From Candidatus Woesearchaeota archaeon (GTDB lineage Archaea; Nanobdellota; Nanobdellia; Woesearchaeales; UBA12501), in NCBI GenBank assembly GCA_030651375.1, contig JAUSFM010000015.1, positions 62,001 through 126,000 on the forward strand: 64,000 nucleotides of DNA, written 5' to 3'. Below are positions 16,178-24,251 of this stretch, piece after piece. The position numbers and the translations under genes are program-made. The stretch's first letter is position 1. Every line of letters starts with the position of its first letter. Below the pieces are notes generated by a model. That model saw only the letters and a program-made list of their open reading frames with translations. It ran no database searches and was not told the DNA's origin.

Positions 16178-17950
16178 TCACCCATACATTTTCCCACTTG
16201 CCCGCTGTTGTTGGTCAATTTGGCTGCCCGGCTTGTTGGCGCGCGGACGAAAACTTTCAGGATCCTTGCGGAACGTCAAATTCATTTCTTTCAAAAACAT
16301 GTTCATGCCATGTTCTTTGTCAAATGGCCCTTCAATAGTGCCGCTGTGTGCTGCAACTCCCGTGCACACACATACTCGATTGGAAAGGTAATCAACAAAC
16401 AGCAGGTCGTGGTCAACCACCAGACAACTTGCCCCTTTATGTTCCATCACTTCGCGAATCACTTTTGCGACGGCGAGACGCTGTTCGACGTCAAGATACG
16501 CTGATGGCTCGTCAAGTAGATATAATTGAGCATCGCGGGCAAGGCATTGCGCAATGGCAACGCGCTGCAATTCTCCACCTGACAATTCGCAGAGTTTTTT
16601 TGTGTACAAGTCTTTGAGCTGCAGCGGGCGTACCAGCAGCGCTTCATATTTTTCATTAACCTGTTTGAGCACGTCTGCGGTAAGCTGTTCGCTTTCACTT
16701 TCGAGATATTGCGGCTTGTATGAAACTTGGACACTGCGATCGCTCTGCACACTTCCGGAATCAGGCGCATGGTCGTTTGCCAAAATCCTGACAAATGTTG
16801 TTTTTCCAATGCCATTCTCGCCGAGCATACCATACACTTCATTCTGCGCAATGAATCCTTCCGGCGCCTCAAGCGAGAACGTGCCTACTTTTTTCTTGAT
16901 GCGCTCCCACGACAGCATTTTTTTTGGGGTGGTCGGCGTGCTCTGCGGCGTTATATCAAAGGTGATGGCATAGTCGCGGAAGCGCATATTTTCATCTTTC
17001 AAAAATCCGCTGAGGTACGTGTTGATGCCGACTCTGCTGGTCATCGGTTGGCTCACCACACCATAACCGCCGACTTCACCATACATGATGTGCACAAGGT
17101 CAGTCATAAAGTCGAGAATAATTAGGTCGTGCTCAATGACCAACACTGCATTTTTTTCTTCGCCGTTTGCGTCGTCAACAAGGTTTCGGATGAATCGGGA
17201 AACACTGACGCGCTGCTTGATGTCAAGATACGACGTCGGCTCGTCAAACAGGTACACGTTTGCCTTTTTCAGCGCCGTTGCGCAAATAGCAATCCGCTGC
17301 AGTTCGCCGCCGCTCACGCTGGCAATGTCATGGTCAAGCACGGTATCAATCTCAAGGAGTTTTGCGTACTGCTCAAGCTTCTTTTTTTCATTTGCTTTTT
17401 CCAGCAGCTGGCGCACGGTTCCGTTGTGGTGTTTGGGGATGCCATCAACGGTTTGCGGCTTGTAGGCAACGCGGATGGTCCCATCCCGAACTTTTTCAAA
17501 ATATGCCTGCGCTTCTTGTCCCTTGAAATAATTGATAACTTCGTGATGCGTTGCGTCGCTGTCTTTGCCGAGGTTGGGCTTGACTGCTCCTGCAAGAATT
17601 TTCAGCGCCGTTGATTTGCCGCCACCGTTTCTTCCGAGTACGCCAACAACTTTGCCGAAAAGCGGCGTTGGCAGATTATACAAATGAAACCCATTCGAAC
17701 CGTAGCGGTGAATCGGCGGCTTGTTGATTGCTTCCGGAAGATTGATGATATGAATCGCGCCAAAGGGGCATCGCTTGGGGCAGATGCCGCAGCCCGTGCA
17801 TAAGTCAGCATCTATCTTTGCCTTGTTGTCCTCCCCCTTGACAATACACGCCGCGCCGGTCTTGTTCACTGGGCACAGTCGGGCGCATAAATAGTTGCCG
17901 CACTGCATCGGATGGCACTTGTCTTTTTCCACAACCGCTATGCGAACCAT
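16178..17950 (-). CDS. abcE1: ribosome recycling ATPase ABCE1 (Rli1)
   Basis: 590 residues, full length. Two 4Fe-4S clusters at the N-terminus (CHPMQCGNYLCARLCP, then CTGCGICPKRCP, about 12-66), then two ABC domains: Walker A GRNGGGKST (about 105), signature SGGELQRIAI, Walker B LFDEPTSYLD; second Walker A GENGIGKTT (about 375), signature SGGELQRVAI, Walker B LLDEPSAYLD. These define ABCE1, which splits ribosomes after termination. Divergent promoters lie between it and the gene at 18057. Confidence 0.97.
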   Translation of the reverse strand: MVRIAVVEKDKCHPMQCGNYLCARLCPVNKTGAACIVKGEDNKAKIDADLCTGCGICPKRCPFGAIHIINLPEAINKPPIHRYGSNGFHLYNLPTPLFGKVVGVLGRNGGGKSTALKILAGAVKPNLGKDSDATHHEVINYFKGQEAQAYFEKVRDGTIRVAYKPQTVDGIPKHHNGTVRQLLEKANEKKKLEQYAKLLEIDTVLDHDIASVSGGELQRIAICATALKKANVYLFDEPTSYLDIKQRVSVSRFIRNLVDDANGEEKNAVLVIEHDLIILDFMTDLVHIMYGEVGGYGVVSQPMTSRVGINTYLSGFLKDENMRFRDYAITFDITPQSTPTTPKKMLSWERIKKKVGTFSLEAPEGFIAQNEVYGMLGENGIGKTTFVRILANDHAPDSGSVQSDRSVQVSYKPQYLESESEQLTADVLKQVNEKYEALLVRPLQLKDLYTKKLCELSGGELQRVAIAQCLARDAQLYLLDEPSAYLDVEQRLAVAKVIREVMEHKGASCLVVDHDLLFVDYLSNRVCVCTGVAAHSGTIEGPFDKEHGMNMFLKEMNLTFRKDPESFRPRANKPGSQIDQQQRASGKMYG

Positions 17951-18056
17951 GCACCCAAAACACGTGCCGGTGTTTATATATTTTTATACCCTCGTAAGAA
18001 AAGTATATAAACCACCCTCATCCTTCTATCAGGTGGTGCTGAGGGTTGATGTTGTG

Positions 18057-18455
18057 ATGAAAGCACTCAAAACAGAGTTTGCCGCGTGGAAAACCGGCGA
18101 AACCTGCGCGCTCGGCAAGATGGAATTTGACAGCCTGAAGATGATGAAAAAAAACATCAACGAAGGCAAATATACTGACATTGCCCAAGCCCGTGACCAT
18201 ATCGATTTTTTGAACACCTTAACCAAAAAAGTAAAAAAAATTTCCAGTGATGCACATCATCAGCTCTGTCCTGAAGCACAACTGGTCATTGCACAAATTC
18301 AGGATGTCCACAGCCTGCTTGACGCATTGTACTGCAAGCTCACTGCCGGCATGACGCCATCGCACCACGAGCGGCCCAAGCGGTACACCGGAACGGGCAT
18401 GTCCGGCTTCGGCGCAGGATCCATGAAACAAGCCCTTGTCGGCGGAAAATACTAA
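18057..18455 (+). CDS. unknown helical protein
   Basis: 132 residues from the ATG at 18057. A GTATATAAACC box A (18003-18012) and the gap to ABCE1 support this region as the 5' end; an upstream frame extension crosses the promoters. The protein is mainly helical and Lys-rich, with one Cys in WKTGETCALG and two in SSDAHHQLCPEA and DALYCKL, and a Gly-rich end (GTGMSGFGAGS). No family recognised. Fifty bases downstream lies a small zinc-ribbon gene on the same strand, so the two may form an operon. Confidence 0.7.
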   Translation: MKALKTEFAAWKTGETCALGKMEFDSLKMMKKNINEGKYTDIAQARDHIDFLNTLTKKVKKISSDAHHQLCPEAQLVIAQIQDVHSLLDALYCKLTAGMTPSHHERPKRYTGTGMSGFGAGSMKQALVGGKY

Positions 18456-18505
18456 CCACTACGTAACCTCTACTACCAACAAACGAACAAGAACAGGTGT
18501 GGCGC

Positions 18506-18661
18506 ATGAAATGTGAAATCTGCAAGGCAACGGTTGAGACAACCTTCTTGGAAAAAATTCTTGGCAGCTATTTCAAAGATGCCAAAGGCAAAAAGCACCT
18601 TATCTGCCCTCACTGCCAGAAAAAATTCCCCAAAAAAGACGATGTTTTAAAAAAGCTTTAA
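18506..18661 (+). CDS. 51-residue zinc-ribbon protein
   Basis: MKCEICKATVETTFLEKILG, then FKDAKGKKHLICPHCQKKF and a Lys-rich end. Two CxxC pairs (CEIC at 3-6 and CPHC at about 36-39) form a classic zinc ribbon. Similar short archaeal zinc-ribbon proteins are widespread and mostly uncharacterised. The gene lies 50 bases downstream of the helical protein gene and 29 bases upstream of tRNA-Thr. Confidence 0.8.
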   Translation: MKCEICKATVETTFLEKILGSYFKDAKGKKHLICPHCQKKFPKKDDVLKKL

Positions 18662-18690
18662 AAGGGACGGCTGTTTTCTCGAAGCACAAT

Positions 18691-18762
18691 GCCTCTGTAG
18701 CTTAACGGTGGAGCGGCGCTTTCGTAAAGCGCAGGTTGGGAGTTCAAATCTCCCCAGAGGCT
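18691..18762 (+). tRNA. tRNA-Thr (CGT)
   Basis: Acceptor GCCTCTG/CAGAGGC, D arm GCTT...GAGC, anticodon stem GCGCT/AGCGC with loop TTCGTAA (anticodon CGT), T arm GGGAG-TTCAAAT-CTCCC, discriminator T. All helices pair. No intron. The 3' side is followed by the hairpin insert 18765-18858 and a degenerate copy of the tRNA tail. Confidence 0.95.
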
Positions 18763-18764
18763 TA

Positions 18765-18858
18765 TTGGTTTGGAGTCGAGGGCACGGTCTCACGTTGCGC
18801 GAAGCGCCTCGGCCTCGGAGAGGCCGTTTTGGCCAAGCTTTTGCGCTTGCGCAAAAGG
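18765..18858 (+). mobile_element. tRNA-Thr-associated hairpin insert
   Basis: A 94-base ORF-less insert between the tRNA end and a degenerate copy of that end. It contains GTTGCGCGAAGCGCC (18794-18808), a GGCCTC-GGA-GAGGCC hairpin, and TTTTGGCCAAGCTTTTGCG paired with CGCAAAAGG at its end. The same order of GCGCGAAGCGCC, hairpin, GG(T/C)CAAGCTTTT and tail copy is seen behind tRNA-Leu. Mobility is inferred. Confidence 0.5.
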
Positions 18859-18885
18859 TTGGTTCTAAATCTCCCCCGAGGCTTA
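18859..18885 (+). repeat. degenerate copy of the tRNA-Thr 3' end
   Basis: TTGGTTCTAAATCTCCCCCGAGGCTTA in essence repeats the tRNA-Thr T arm, acceptor 3' strand and flanking TA with a three-base gap, one inserted base and one substitution. It cannot fold as a tRNA. Confidence 0.72.
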
Positions 18886-18950
18886 TTTTAATTTTCTGCA
18901 TTATTCTTTTCACCACAAACAATTTAAACCTCCTCCCTGCTTTTTTCCTC

Positions 18951-19592
18951 ATGAGAAAATTTCGCAGGACAAAATCAGACGTTCTCACCAACGCCACTCC
19001 CACAGCTGAAAAGAAGCCGAGAAAACTATGGGCCATTGTCATCATTCTGGTCATGGCGATGAGCGTTGTTGGTTTTTTGTCGTTTGATTATTCCAGCATT
19101 GAAAAATATAACGGCTTCAAGCTCGTGAATGTCGATGCACGCTCGTGGAAAGTCGTCAAAATTCCTGATCTGCTTTTCTATTCACATCCGAACGAGCTTG
19201 AATCATTCCCCCTCACTGAAGATTTTATGCTTCGGCTGAAAGCCTCACCGGTTATCTGGTTCACGACGCCACCGGATGATGCCAACAATGAAACTATCAG
19301 TGCGGTTATTTTTGATTTTGTGTGGCCGTTTGCCGAGCATGATTCCATTGTGCGCCGAGGAATTACGACCTCAAATGGGAGTCTTCCTTTCGTGACCTGT
19401 GCCAATGCAACCTCCTCACTTCCCATCGTGGTTGTGGAAACAGGCAGCAACCGCTCACTCGAGCGTACTGGAACATGTTACACGTTTACCGGGCAGACCA
19501 CACGCGATTTCGTTGATCTGCGCGACCGTATTTTGTATGGATTTTATAATGTGATTCCTGATAGTGCCGGAGTTGCCGGTGGTTCGCCATGA
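18951..19592 (+). CDS. unknown single-pass membrane protein, first of a paralogous pair
   Basis: 213 residues from the ATG at 18951, about 25 bases behind an AATTTAAACC box A. A basic N-terminus (about 1-25), a membrane helix (about 26-46, IVIILVMAMSVVGFL), then an outside alpha/beta domain with the motif KYNGFKLVNVDARSWKV and two cysteines late in the chain (FVTCANAT and TGTCYTF). The next gene encodes a diverged copy and begins within its stop codon (ATGA overlap). No known function. Confidence 0.78.
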   Translation: MRKFRRTKSDVLTNATPTAEKKPRKLWAIVIILVMAMSVVGFLSFDYSSIEKYNGFKLVNVDARSWKVVKIPDLLFYSHPNELESFPLTEDFMLRLKASPVIWFTTPPDDANNETISAVIFDFVWPFAEHDSIVRRGITTSNGSLPFVTCANATSSLPIVVVETGSNRSLERTGTCYTFTGQTTRDFVDLRDRILYGFYNVIPDSAGVAGGSP

Positions 19593-20374
19593 GCAGAATT
19601 GCAAAAAAACATGTCAGCAGAAAACGGGTTTCAGCAGTTTCAGTCCGCTCACCAAAAAAAGACACCACTCTTCACACGTTGGTGCAGGATCAGCTGCGGG
19701 ATGACCAGCCTCTACCCATAAAGAAAAAAGTGGTGCATGTGTCTGGCGATAAGAGTTTTTACATTATCACTGCAGTGGTTGTGGTTCTTTTTATTGCCCT
19801 CATTCTAACGGTTACTATGCTGAAAAAATCATCGCCGGTTACCTTGGATGATTACCATGACTTGAATCTCCAAGGTAAGCTTGATCCAGAAGAAGGGTAT
19901 CTATACAATGGATTCAGTTTTGTCAAAGTTAAGGATACGTGGTACACTCGCCTTAAACGCCAAAACAGTAGTCAGGTATACCATGTTGAAGTTCGCTACG
20001 GGCCGCGTGATGTGGAAAGCGTGCCGCTGCATGGCGATTATAATTACCTCCTTACGTTTAACAGCACTTTTATCACGTTCGATCCAATCGGCAAAGACTT
20101 TCCCCATGTTGCGCTTGCTGCTGCTGACCTCAGTACAAATTTGGTCAAGGTCTTTAACCTGACACCGTACGCCGCCTGCACCAAAAATGAAACAAAAGCA
20201 TGCACTGATCGCCCTATCGTCGGCTGCACCCAAGGTGTTCCTGTTATTTTCCTGAAAGAAGATCCAACTCCCGCAGTGACCGTTACCGGAACCTGCATCA
20301 CCGTCCAAGGCACGGGCTTTGACCTGGTGAAAGCAGCGAACCGGTTATTGTTAGCGTGGTACGGGGTTATGTGA
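19589..20374 (+). CDS. unknown single-pass membrane protein, second of a paralogous pair
   Basis: 261 residues. A basic N-terminus, a membrane helix (about 57-79) and an outside domain with LYNGFSFVKVKDTWYTRL, aligning with the YNGF...W motif of its neighbour, and a late Cys set (YAACTKNETKACTDRPIVGC and GTCITVQG). The 4-base ATGA overlap with the upstream gene suggests coupled translation and possibly a heterodimer on the outer membrane face. Function unknown. Confidence 0.78.
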   Translation: MSRIAKKHVSRKRVSAVSVRSPKKDTTLHTLVQDQLRDDQPLPIKKKVVHVSGDKSFYIITAVVVVLFIALILTVTMLKKSSPVTLDDYHDLNLQGKLDPEEGYLYNGFSFVKVKDTWYTRLKRQNSSQVYHVEVRYGPRDVESVPLHGDYNYLLTFNSTFITFDPIGKDFPHVALAAADLSTNLVKVFNLTPYAACTKNETKACTDRPIVGCTQGVPVIFLKEDPTPAVTVTGTCITVQGTGFDLVKAANRLLLAWYGVM

Positions 20375-20385
20375 TCAGTGCTTCA

Positions 20386-20808
20386 TCATATCATCACTAT
20401 CTCTGGTTTAATATACTTAAATTTCACATAGGCTGGCAGTGAAAATCGTGAGGCGCTGACCTGTTTTTCTTTACAGTAATACGTGTTGTTTACTTTAACA
20501 CCCATCATTTTTTCAAGCAGTGGGTAATAGGCACTGCTTATATTGGTGCCCTGCCTTTGCCACATTGTCCATATGTGCTTATTCCTGCCATCGTCAATTG
20601 TAACATGGATTTTGTTCGCGAACCTTGTTTCAGTGCGTGTATGGTTGCCAACAACCCATGCTACTCCTGTCAGTTCTGGTCTTGACCAAGTGCATTTGAG
20701 CGATTTGCCCGATGCACTAATATTCTTCATTGTATCGTACACAACTGCTTCTTGCGTGCATGCTGAAAGAAGGAGAAGTGCTCCGATTAAAGCAATTATT
20801 TTTTCCAT
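20386..20808 (-). CDS. unknown lipoprotein
   Basis: 140 residues. The signal sequence MEKIIALIGALLLLSAC ends in a lipobox (LSAC), so the protein is likely lipid-anchored outside the cell. Mature part: beta-rich, with the segment LKCTWSRPELTGVAWVVGNH and a second Cys in YYCKEKQ that may form a disulfide. No family recognised. It converges with the paralogous pair across 11 bases. Confidence 0.72.
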   Translation of the reverse strand: MEKIIALIGALLLLSACTQEAVVYDTMKNISASGKSLKCTWSRPELTGVAWVVGNHTRTETRFANKIHVTIDDGRNKHIWTMWQRQGTNISSAYYPLLEKMMGVKVNNTYYCKEKQVSASRFSLPAYVKFKYIKPEIVMI

Positions 20809-20917
20809 GGGTAGCTCTCTTTAGTCTCTTTTTTGTTTTTAATGTTTGTTATTTTACACAAACTATAAAAAAGGCAGTGTTCTTTAATAGGGAATTAGGA
20901 GAGAAAAGAGGGATCCT

Positions 20918-21346
20918 ATGTTTGATTTCAAGCAGCGTGTGTTTACCATCCTTGCTATGGTCTTGCTTATTGGCGGGATGGTTGTGTTGACCACCAACAA
21001 AGATCTGACCGGCACCTCGAGCGTGTATGCTGCTCCTTCTGCCTCACCTTCAGTTACGAGCTTCACGGGCTACCCGATTGCAGACCGTGCAGGAAGCGTT
21101 TCTGTTGACGAGCTGGGAAAATTTGGTTTCTACGTGCTCCTCTTGGCAGGATTGGTTGTTGGCGTGTTCCAGCTTGCTTCATTTTCAAGCCGGCTGAATG
21201 ACGAGAGTGATGCGCGCAGGGCAGTGGTGGCGTACATCAAGCAGGCGCGTGAGCAAGGATTTTCCCCTGATCAAATCGAGAAGCGCTTGCAGGATGCCGG
21301 CTGGGGTGACGAGAGTCTCGAGAAGTCATTTAATCGGGTTGCGTAA
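20918..21346 (+). CDS. membrane protein with C-terminal helical motif
   Basis: 142 residues. Two hydrophobic segments (about 8-25 and 68-88) enclose an outside Ser/Ala-rich stretch. The cytoplasmic tail holds VVAYIKQAREQGFSPDQIEKRLQDAGWGDESLEKSF, a three-helix motif that recurs at the end of the protein at 53186-54106 (IEEYILKGMKTGHTEDEIHQKLLDAGW). This motif may be a docking module. ATG at 20918 follows AGGAGAG and GGATCC. It lies 57 bases upstream of valS. Confidence 0.75.
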   Translation: MFDFKQRVFTILAMVLLIGGMVVLTTNKDLTGTSSVYAAPSASPSVTSFTGYPIADRAGSVSVDELGKFGFYVLLLAGLVVGVFQLASFSSRLNDESDARRAVVAYIKQAREQGFSPDQIEKRLQDAGWGDESLEKSFNRVA

Positions 21347-21403
21347 CCAGTTGCATACGCTTTGAACTAAACATTTAAATATTCTCTTTTTTCTCCCGTC
21401 GTC

Positions 21404-23860
21404 ATGGCTGATGCTCTTGATTTTTCAAAGCTTGAGAACTACGACCCACTCGTGCAGGAGCCGCTGATTCAGGCATTCTGGGAAAAAAACAAGATTTACG
21501 CATTCAACCAAAACACCCAGAAAGAAATCTATTCCATTGACACGCCGCCGCCGACCGTGTCTGGAAAAATGCACATGGGGCATGCATTCTCCTATTCCCA
21601 GCAAGACTTTGTCGCGCGGTACAAGCGTATGCGCGGCTATGAAGTTTTCTATCCTTTCGGCACCGACGACAACGGCCTTGCGACCGAGCGGCTCATTGAA
21701 AAAATGAACAAGGTCACGGCCCGAAAAATGGACCGTCAGGCGTTCATTGCGCTCTGCCTGAAAACCCTTGAAGGCCTTCGCACTGAATATGTGCAGGATT
21801 GGAAACGGATTGGTTTCTCTGCGGATTTTTCGCTGTTTTATTCAACCATCAACGCGCACAGCCAGCGTATTTCCCAGCGCTCGTTTGTCCAGCTCTATCA
21901 TCAAGGCAGAATTTACCAGAAAGAATCTCCGACCATCTGGTGCCCGCAGTGCCAGTCCGGCTTTGCCCAAGTTGAGCTGGAAGACGTCGAGATGACCAGC
22001 CATTTCAACGACATTGTTTTCAAAGCAGGCGCAAAAGATCTCGTAATCGGCACCACACGGCCGGAAATGCTTGCTGCCTGCGTCGCCGTACTCGTGAATC
22101 CGCATGACCAGCGCTACACAAAACTGATTGGCACCTTTACGAAAGTTCCGCTCTACAATCACGAAGTTCCAATTCTTGCCGACGAAAAAGCAGACCCCTC
22201 CAAAGGCACAGGTGTTGTCATGTGCTGCACGTTTGGCGACCAGACCGATGTGGAATGGTGGTACAAACATCATCTTCCATTGCGCGAACTTATCAACAAG
22301 GACGGGACGCTCACCACTCTTGCCGGAACCTACGCGGGCATGCCAACGAGAGATGCGCGAAAGGCGATCATCGAGGAGCTTCGAACCAAGGGATTGCTGC
22401 TCGTGCAGAAACAAATCACTCACGCGGTAAAAGTGCACGAGCGGTGCGGTACTGAAATAGAATTCCTGAAAACAAAACAATGGTTCCTGCGCTATCTTGA
22501 TCTCAAAGAGCAATTTCTTGAAGCCGGCAGCCAACTGAATTGGCATCCAAAATTCATGAAGGTTCGCCTTGACCATTGGATTCAGGGACTGCAGTGGGAC
22601 TGGTGCCTCAGTAGGCAACGGTTCTTTGGCGTTCCCATTCCGATATGGTACTGTAAAAAGTGTTCAGTGCCAGTCATTGCCGAGGAAAAAGACCTGCCCG
22701 TTGATCCGTTGCAGTCGTTTCCAAAGAAAAAATGTGCCTGCGGCTGCAAAGAATTCATTCCGGAAAAAGATGTGCTTGACACCTGGGCAACATCGTCGCA
22801 CACGCCGGAACTTGCCGTCGAATTAGTCAGCGACCACACCCTACGGGCAAAACTTTTTCCCATGAGTCTGCGCCCACAAGCCCACGACATCATCACGTTT
22901 TGGCTCTTCAACACTCTCGTCAAGAGCCAGCTGCACCATCAGAAAAATCCGTGGAAGGATGTTATTATTTCCGGCTTTGCGCTTGACCCGCACGGCAGAA
23001 AAATGTCCAAATCAAAAGGTAATGTCGTGGAGCCGCAAACCGTGACAGCGAAGTACGGTGCTGACGCGCTGCGTTTCTGGGCAGCAGGATCAAAACTCGG
23101 TGATGACCTTCCCTATCAGGAAAAAGATATTGTGACTGGAAAGAAAATGGTCGTTAAGCTCTGGAACGCGGCGCGATTTGCCATGACGCATCTCGAATCG
23201 TACACTCCGGGAAAACTTTCTCCACCAAAAAAATTCCTGCTCATGGATCGTTGGCTTCGCTCAAAATTACACGGTCTTATCAAGCGCAGCACCGAGGCGT
23301 TTGACCAGTACGAATATTCAAAAGTAAAAACTGATGTTGAAAAATTTTTCTGGCATGACTTCTGCGATAATTACCTCGAAATCATCAAGGGACGGCTGTA
23401 CAACACCGAACAGTATGGGCACGATTCAACAGAATCAGCGCGTAGCACACTGTACCGCGCACTGTTTTCGATACTGAAACTCACTGCGCCACTTCTCCCC
23501 TTTATCACCGAAGCAGTATATCAGCGCTCATTTCACCACCATGAAAAAATCCTGAGCATCCATCACACTACCTGGCCGGACTATGATGAATCGCAGATTG
23601 ATAAAACCGCTGACGAAGCTGGTGACTTGCTCATTGACATCATCACTGCAGTGCGCAAGGCAAAATCAGACAAAACAGTTTCCCTCGGCAAAGACGTTGC
23701 GAAAATTCTGATTGAATGCACCGGACAAGAACAGATGATGCTTGAAGAAGCGATCGATGACATAAAAAATACAACGCGCGCCGCAGCAATTGAGTTTGGT
23801 GCCGTTGAAAAAGGAGTGAAATGCCTGAACACCGACGTCAAGGTTGGCGTTGTGTTTTGA
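21404..23860 (+). CDS. valS: valyl-tRNA synthetase
   Basis: 818 residues, on the short side for ValRS. Class I motifs: PTVSGKMHMGHAF (HIGH type, about 49-61) and GRKMSKSKGN (KMSKS, about 528-537). The editing domain has GTTRPEMLAACVAVLVNP, and DTWATSS follows the family's CP1 exit pattern. Zn-binding-like Cys pairs (CPQCQ; CKKC; CACGC) are present. The C-terminal coiled coil of bacterial ValRS is missing, as in archaea. Box A AACATTTAAATATTC lies about 30 bases upstream of the ATG. Confidence 0.95.
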   Translation: MADALDFSKLENYDPLVQEPLIQAFWEKNKIYAFNQNTQKEIYSIDTPPPTVSGKMHMGHAFSYSQQDFVARYKRMRGYEVFYPFGTDDNGLATERLIEKMNKVTARKMDRQAFIALCLKTLEGLRTEYVQDWKRIGFSADFSLFYSTINAHSQRISQRSFVQLYHQGRIYQKESPTIWCPQCQSGFAQVELEDVEMTSHFNDIVFKAGAKDLVIGTTRPEMLAACVAVLVNPHDQRYTKLIGTFTKVPLYNHEVPILADEKADPSKGTGVVMCCTFGDQTDVEWWYKHHLPLRELINKDGTLTTLAGTYAGMPTRDARKAIIEELRTKGLLLVQKQITHAVKVHERCGTEIEFLKTKQWFLRYLDLKEQFLEAGSQLNWHPKFMKVRLDHWIQGLQWDWCLSRQRFFGVPIPIWYCKKCSVPVIAEEKDLPVDPLQSFPKKKCACGCKEFIPEKDVLDTWATSSHTPELAVELVSDHTLRAKLFPMSLRPQAHDIITFWLFNTLVKSQLHHQKNPWKDVIISGFALDPHGRKMSKSKGNVVEPQTVTAKYGADALRFWAAGSKLGDDLPYQEKDIVTGKKMVVKLWNAARFAMTHLESYTPGKLSPPKKFLLMDRWLRSKLHGLIKRSTEAFDQYEYSKVKTDVEKFFWHDFCDNYLEIIKGRLYNTEQYGHDSTESARSTLYRALFSILKLTAPLLPFITEAVYQRSFHHHEKILSIHHTTWPDYDESQIDKTADEAGDLLIDIITAVRKAKSDKTVSLGKDVAKILIECTGQEQMMLEEAIDDIKNTTRAAAIEFGAVEKGVKCLNTDVKVGVVF

Positions 23861-23900
23861 GCAATAGGTTTATAAACTTCTGACTTTTGGATGTTATTGC

Positions 23901-23984
23901 GCGGACGTGCCGGAGCGGTCAAACGGGACGGGCTTAGGACCCGTTAGCTTAGTGCTTACGCAGGTTCGAATCCTGCCGTCCGCA
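23901..23984 (+). tRNA. tRNA-Leu (TAG)
   Basis: Class II tRNA: acceptor GCGGACG/CGTCCGC, anticodon stem ACGGG/CCCGT with loop CTTAGGA (anticodon TAG), a long variable arm TAGCTTAGTGCTTAC, and T arm GCAGG-TTCGAAT-CCTGC. No intron. The last 26 bases and the following TCA recur perfectly 224 bases downstream. Confidence 0.95.
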
Positions 23985-23987
23985 TCA

Positions 23988-24182
23988 ACATTTTTTTGCT
24001 TCGCAAAAAAATGTTGTGCACGACGAGTTTTCGCCTCCGGCGAAAACAGCGCTTCGCGCACGGAAAAAATATAGGATACTAACCAGTTGGTGTTCAGTCG
24101 TTGCGCGAAGCGCCGGGGCTCCGAACGAAGTGAGGTGTCTTTTTTTGGTCAAGCTTTTGCCGCCGAAGGCGGGAAAAGGTTG
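23988..24182 (+). mobile_element. tRNA-Leu-associated hairpin insert
   Basis: 195 bases without an ORF between two perfect 29-base copies of the tRNA-Leu end. Order: AACATTTTTTTGC/GCAAAAAAATGTT hairpin, GTTTTCGCC/GGCGAAAAC hairpin, GCGCTTCGCGC, a central unstructured part, GTTGCGCGAAGCGCC, then GGTCAAGCTTTTGCC with a CGCC-GAA-GGCG stem. The end structure matches those behind tRNA-Thr and tRNA-Cys. The perfect flanking repeat suggests this is the most recent of the three. Confidence 0.6.
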
Positions 24183-24211
24183 CGCAGGTTCGAATCCTGC
24201 CGTCCGCATCA
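24183..24211 (+). repeat. perfect 29-base copy of the tRNA-Leu 3' end
   Basis: Identical to 23959-23987: the end of the variable arm, T arm, acceptor 3' strand, discriminator and following TCA. It looks like an attachment-site duplication. Confidence 0.9.
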
Positions 24212-24251
24212 CTTTTTCTTTTGAGTCACGGTAACCAAAGAATTCATCTTC

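Noticed and set aside
24183-24211. Second tRNA-Leu gene
   Set aside because: Only the T arm and acceptor 3' strand are present; no D arm or anticodon arm.
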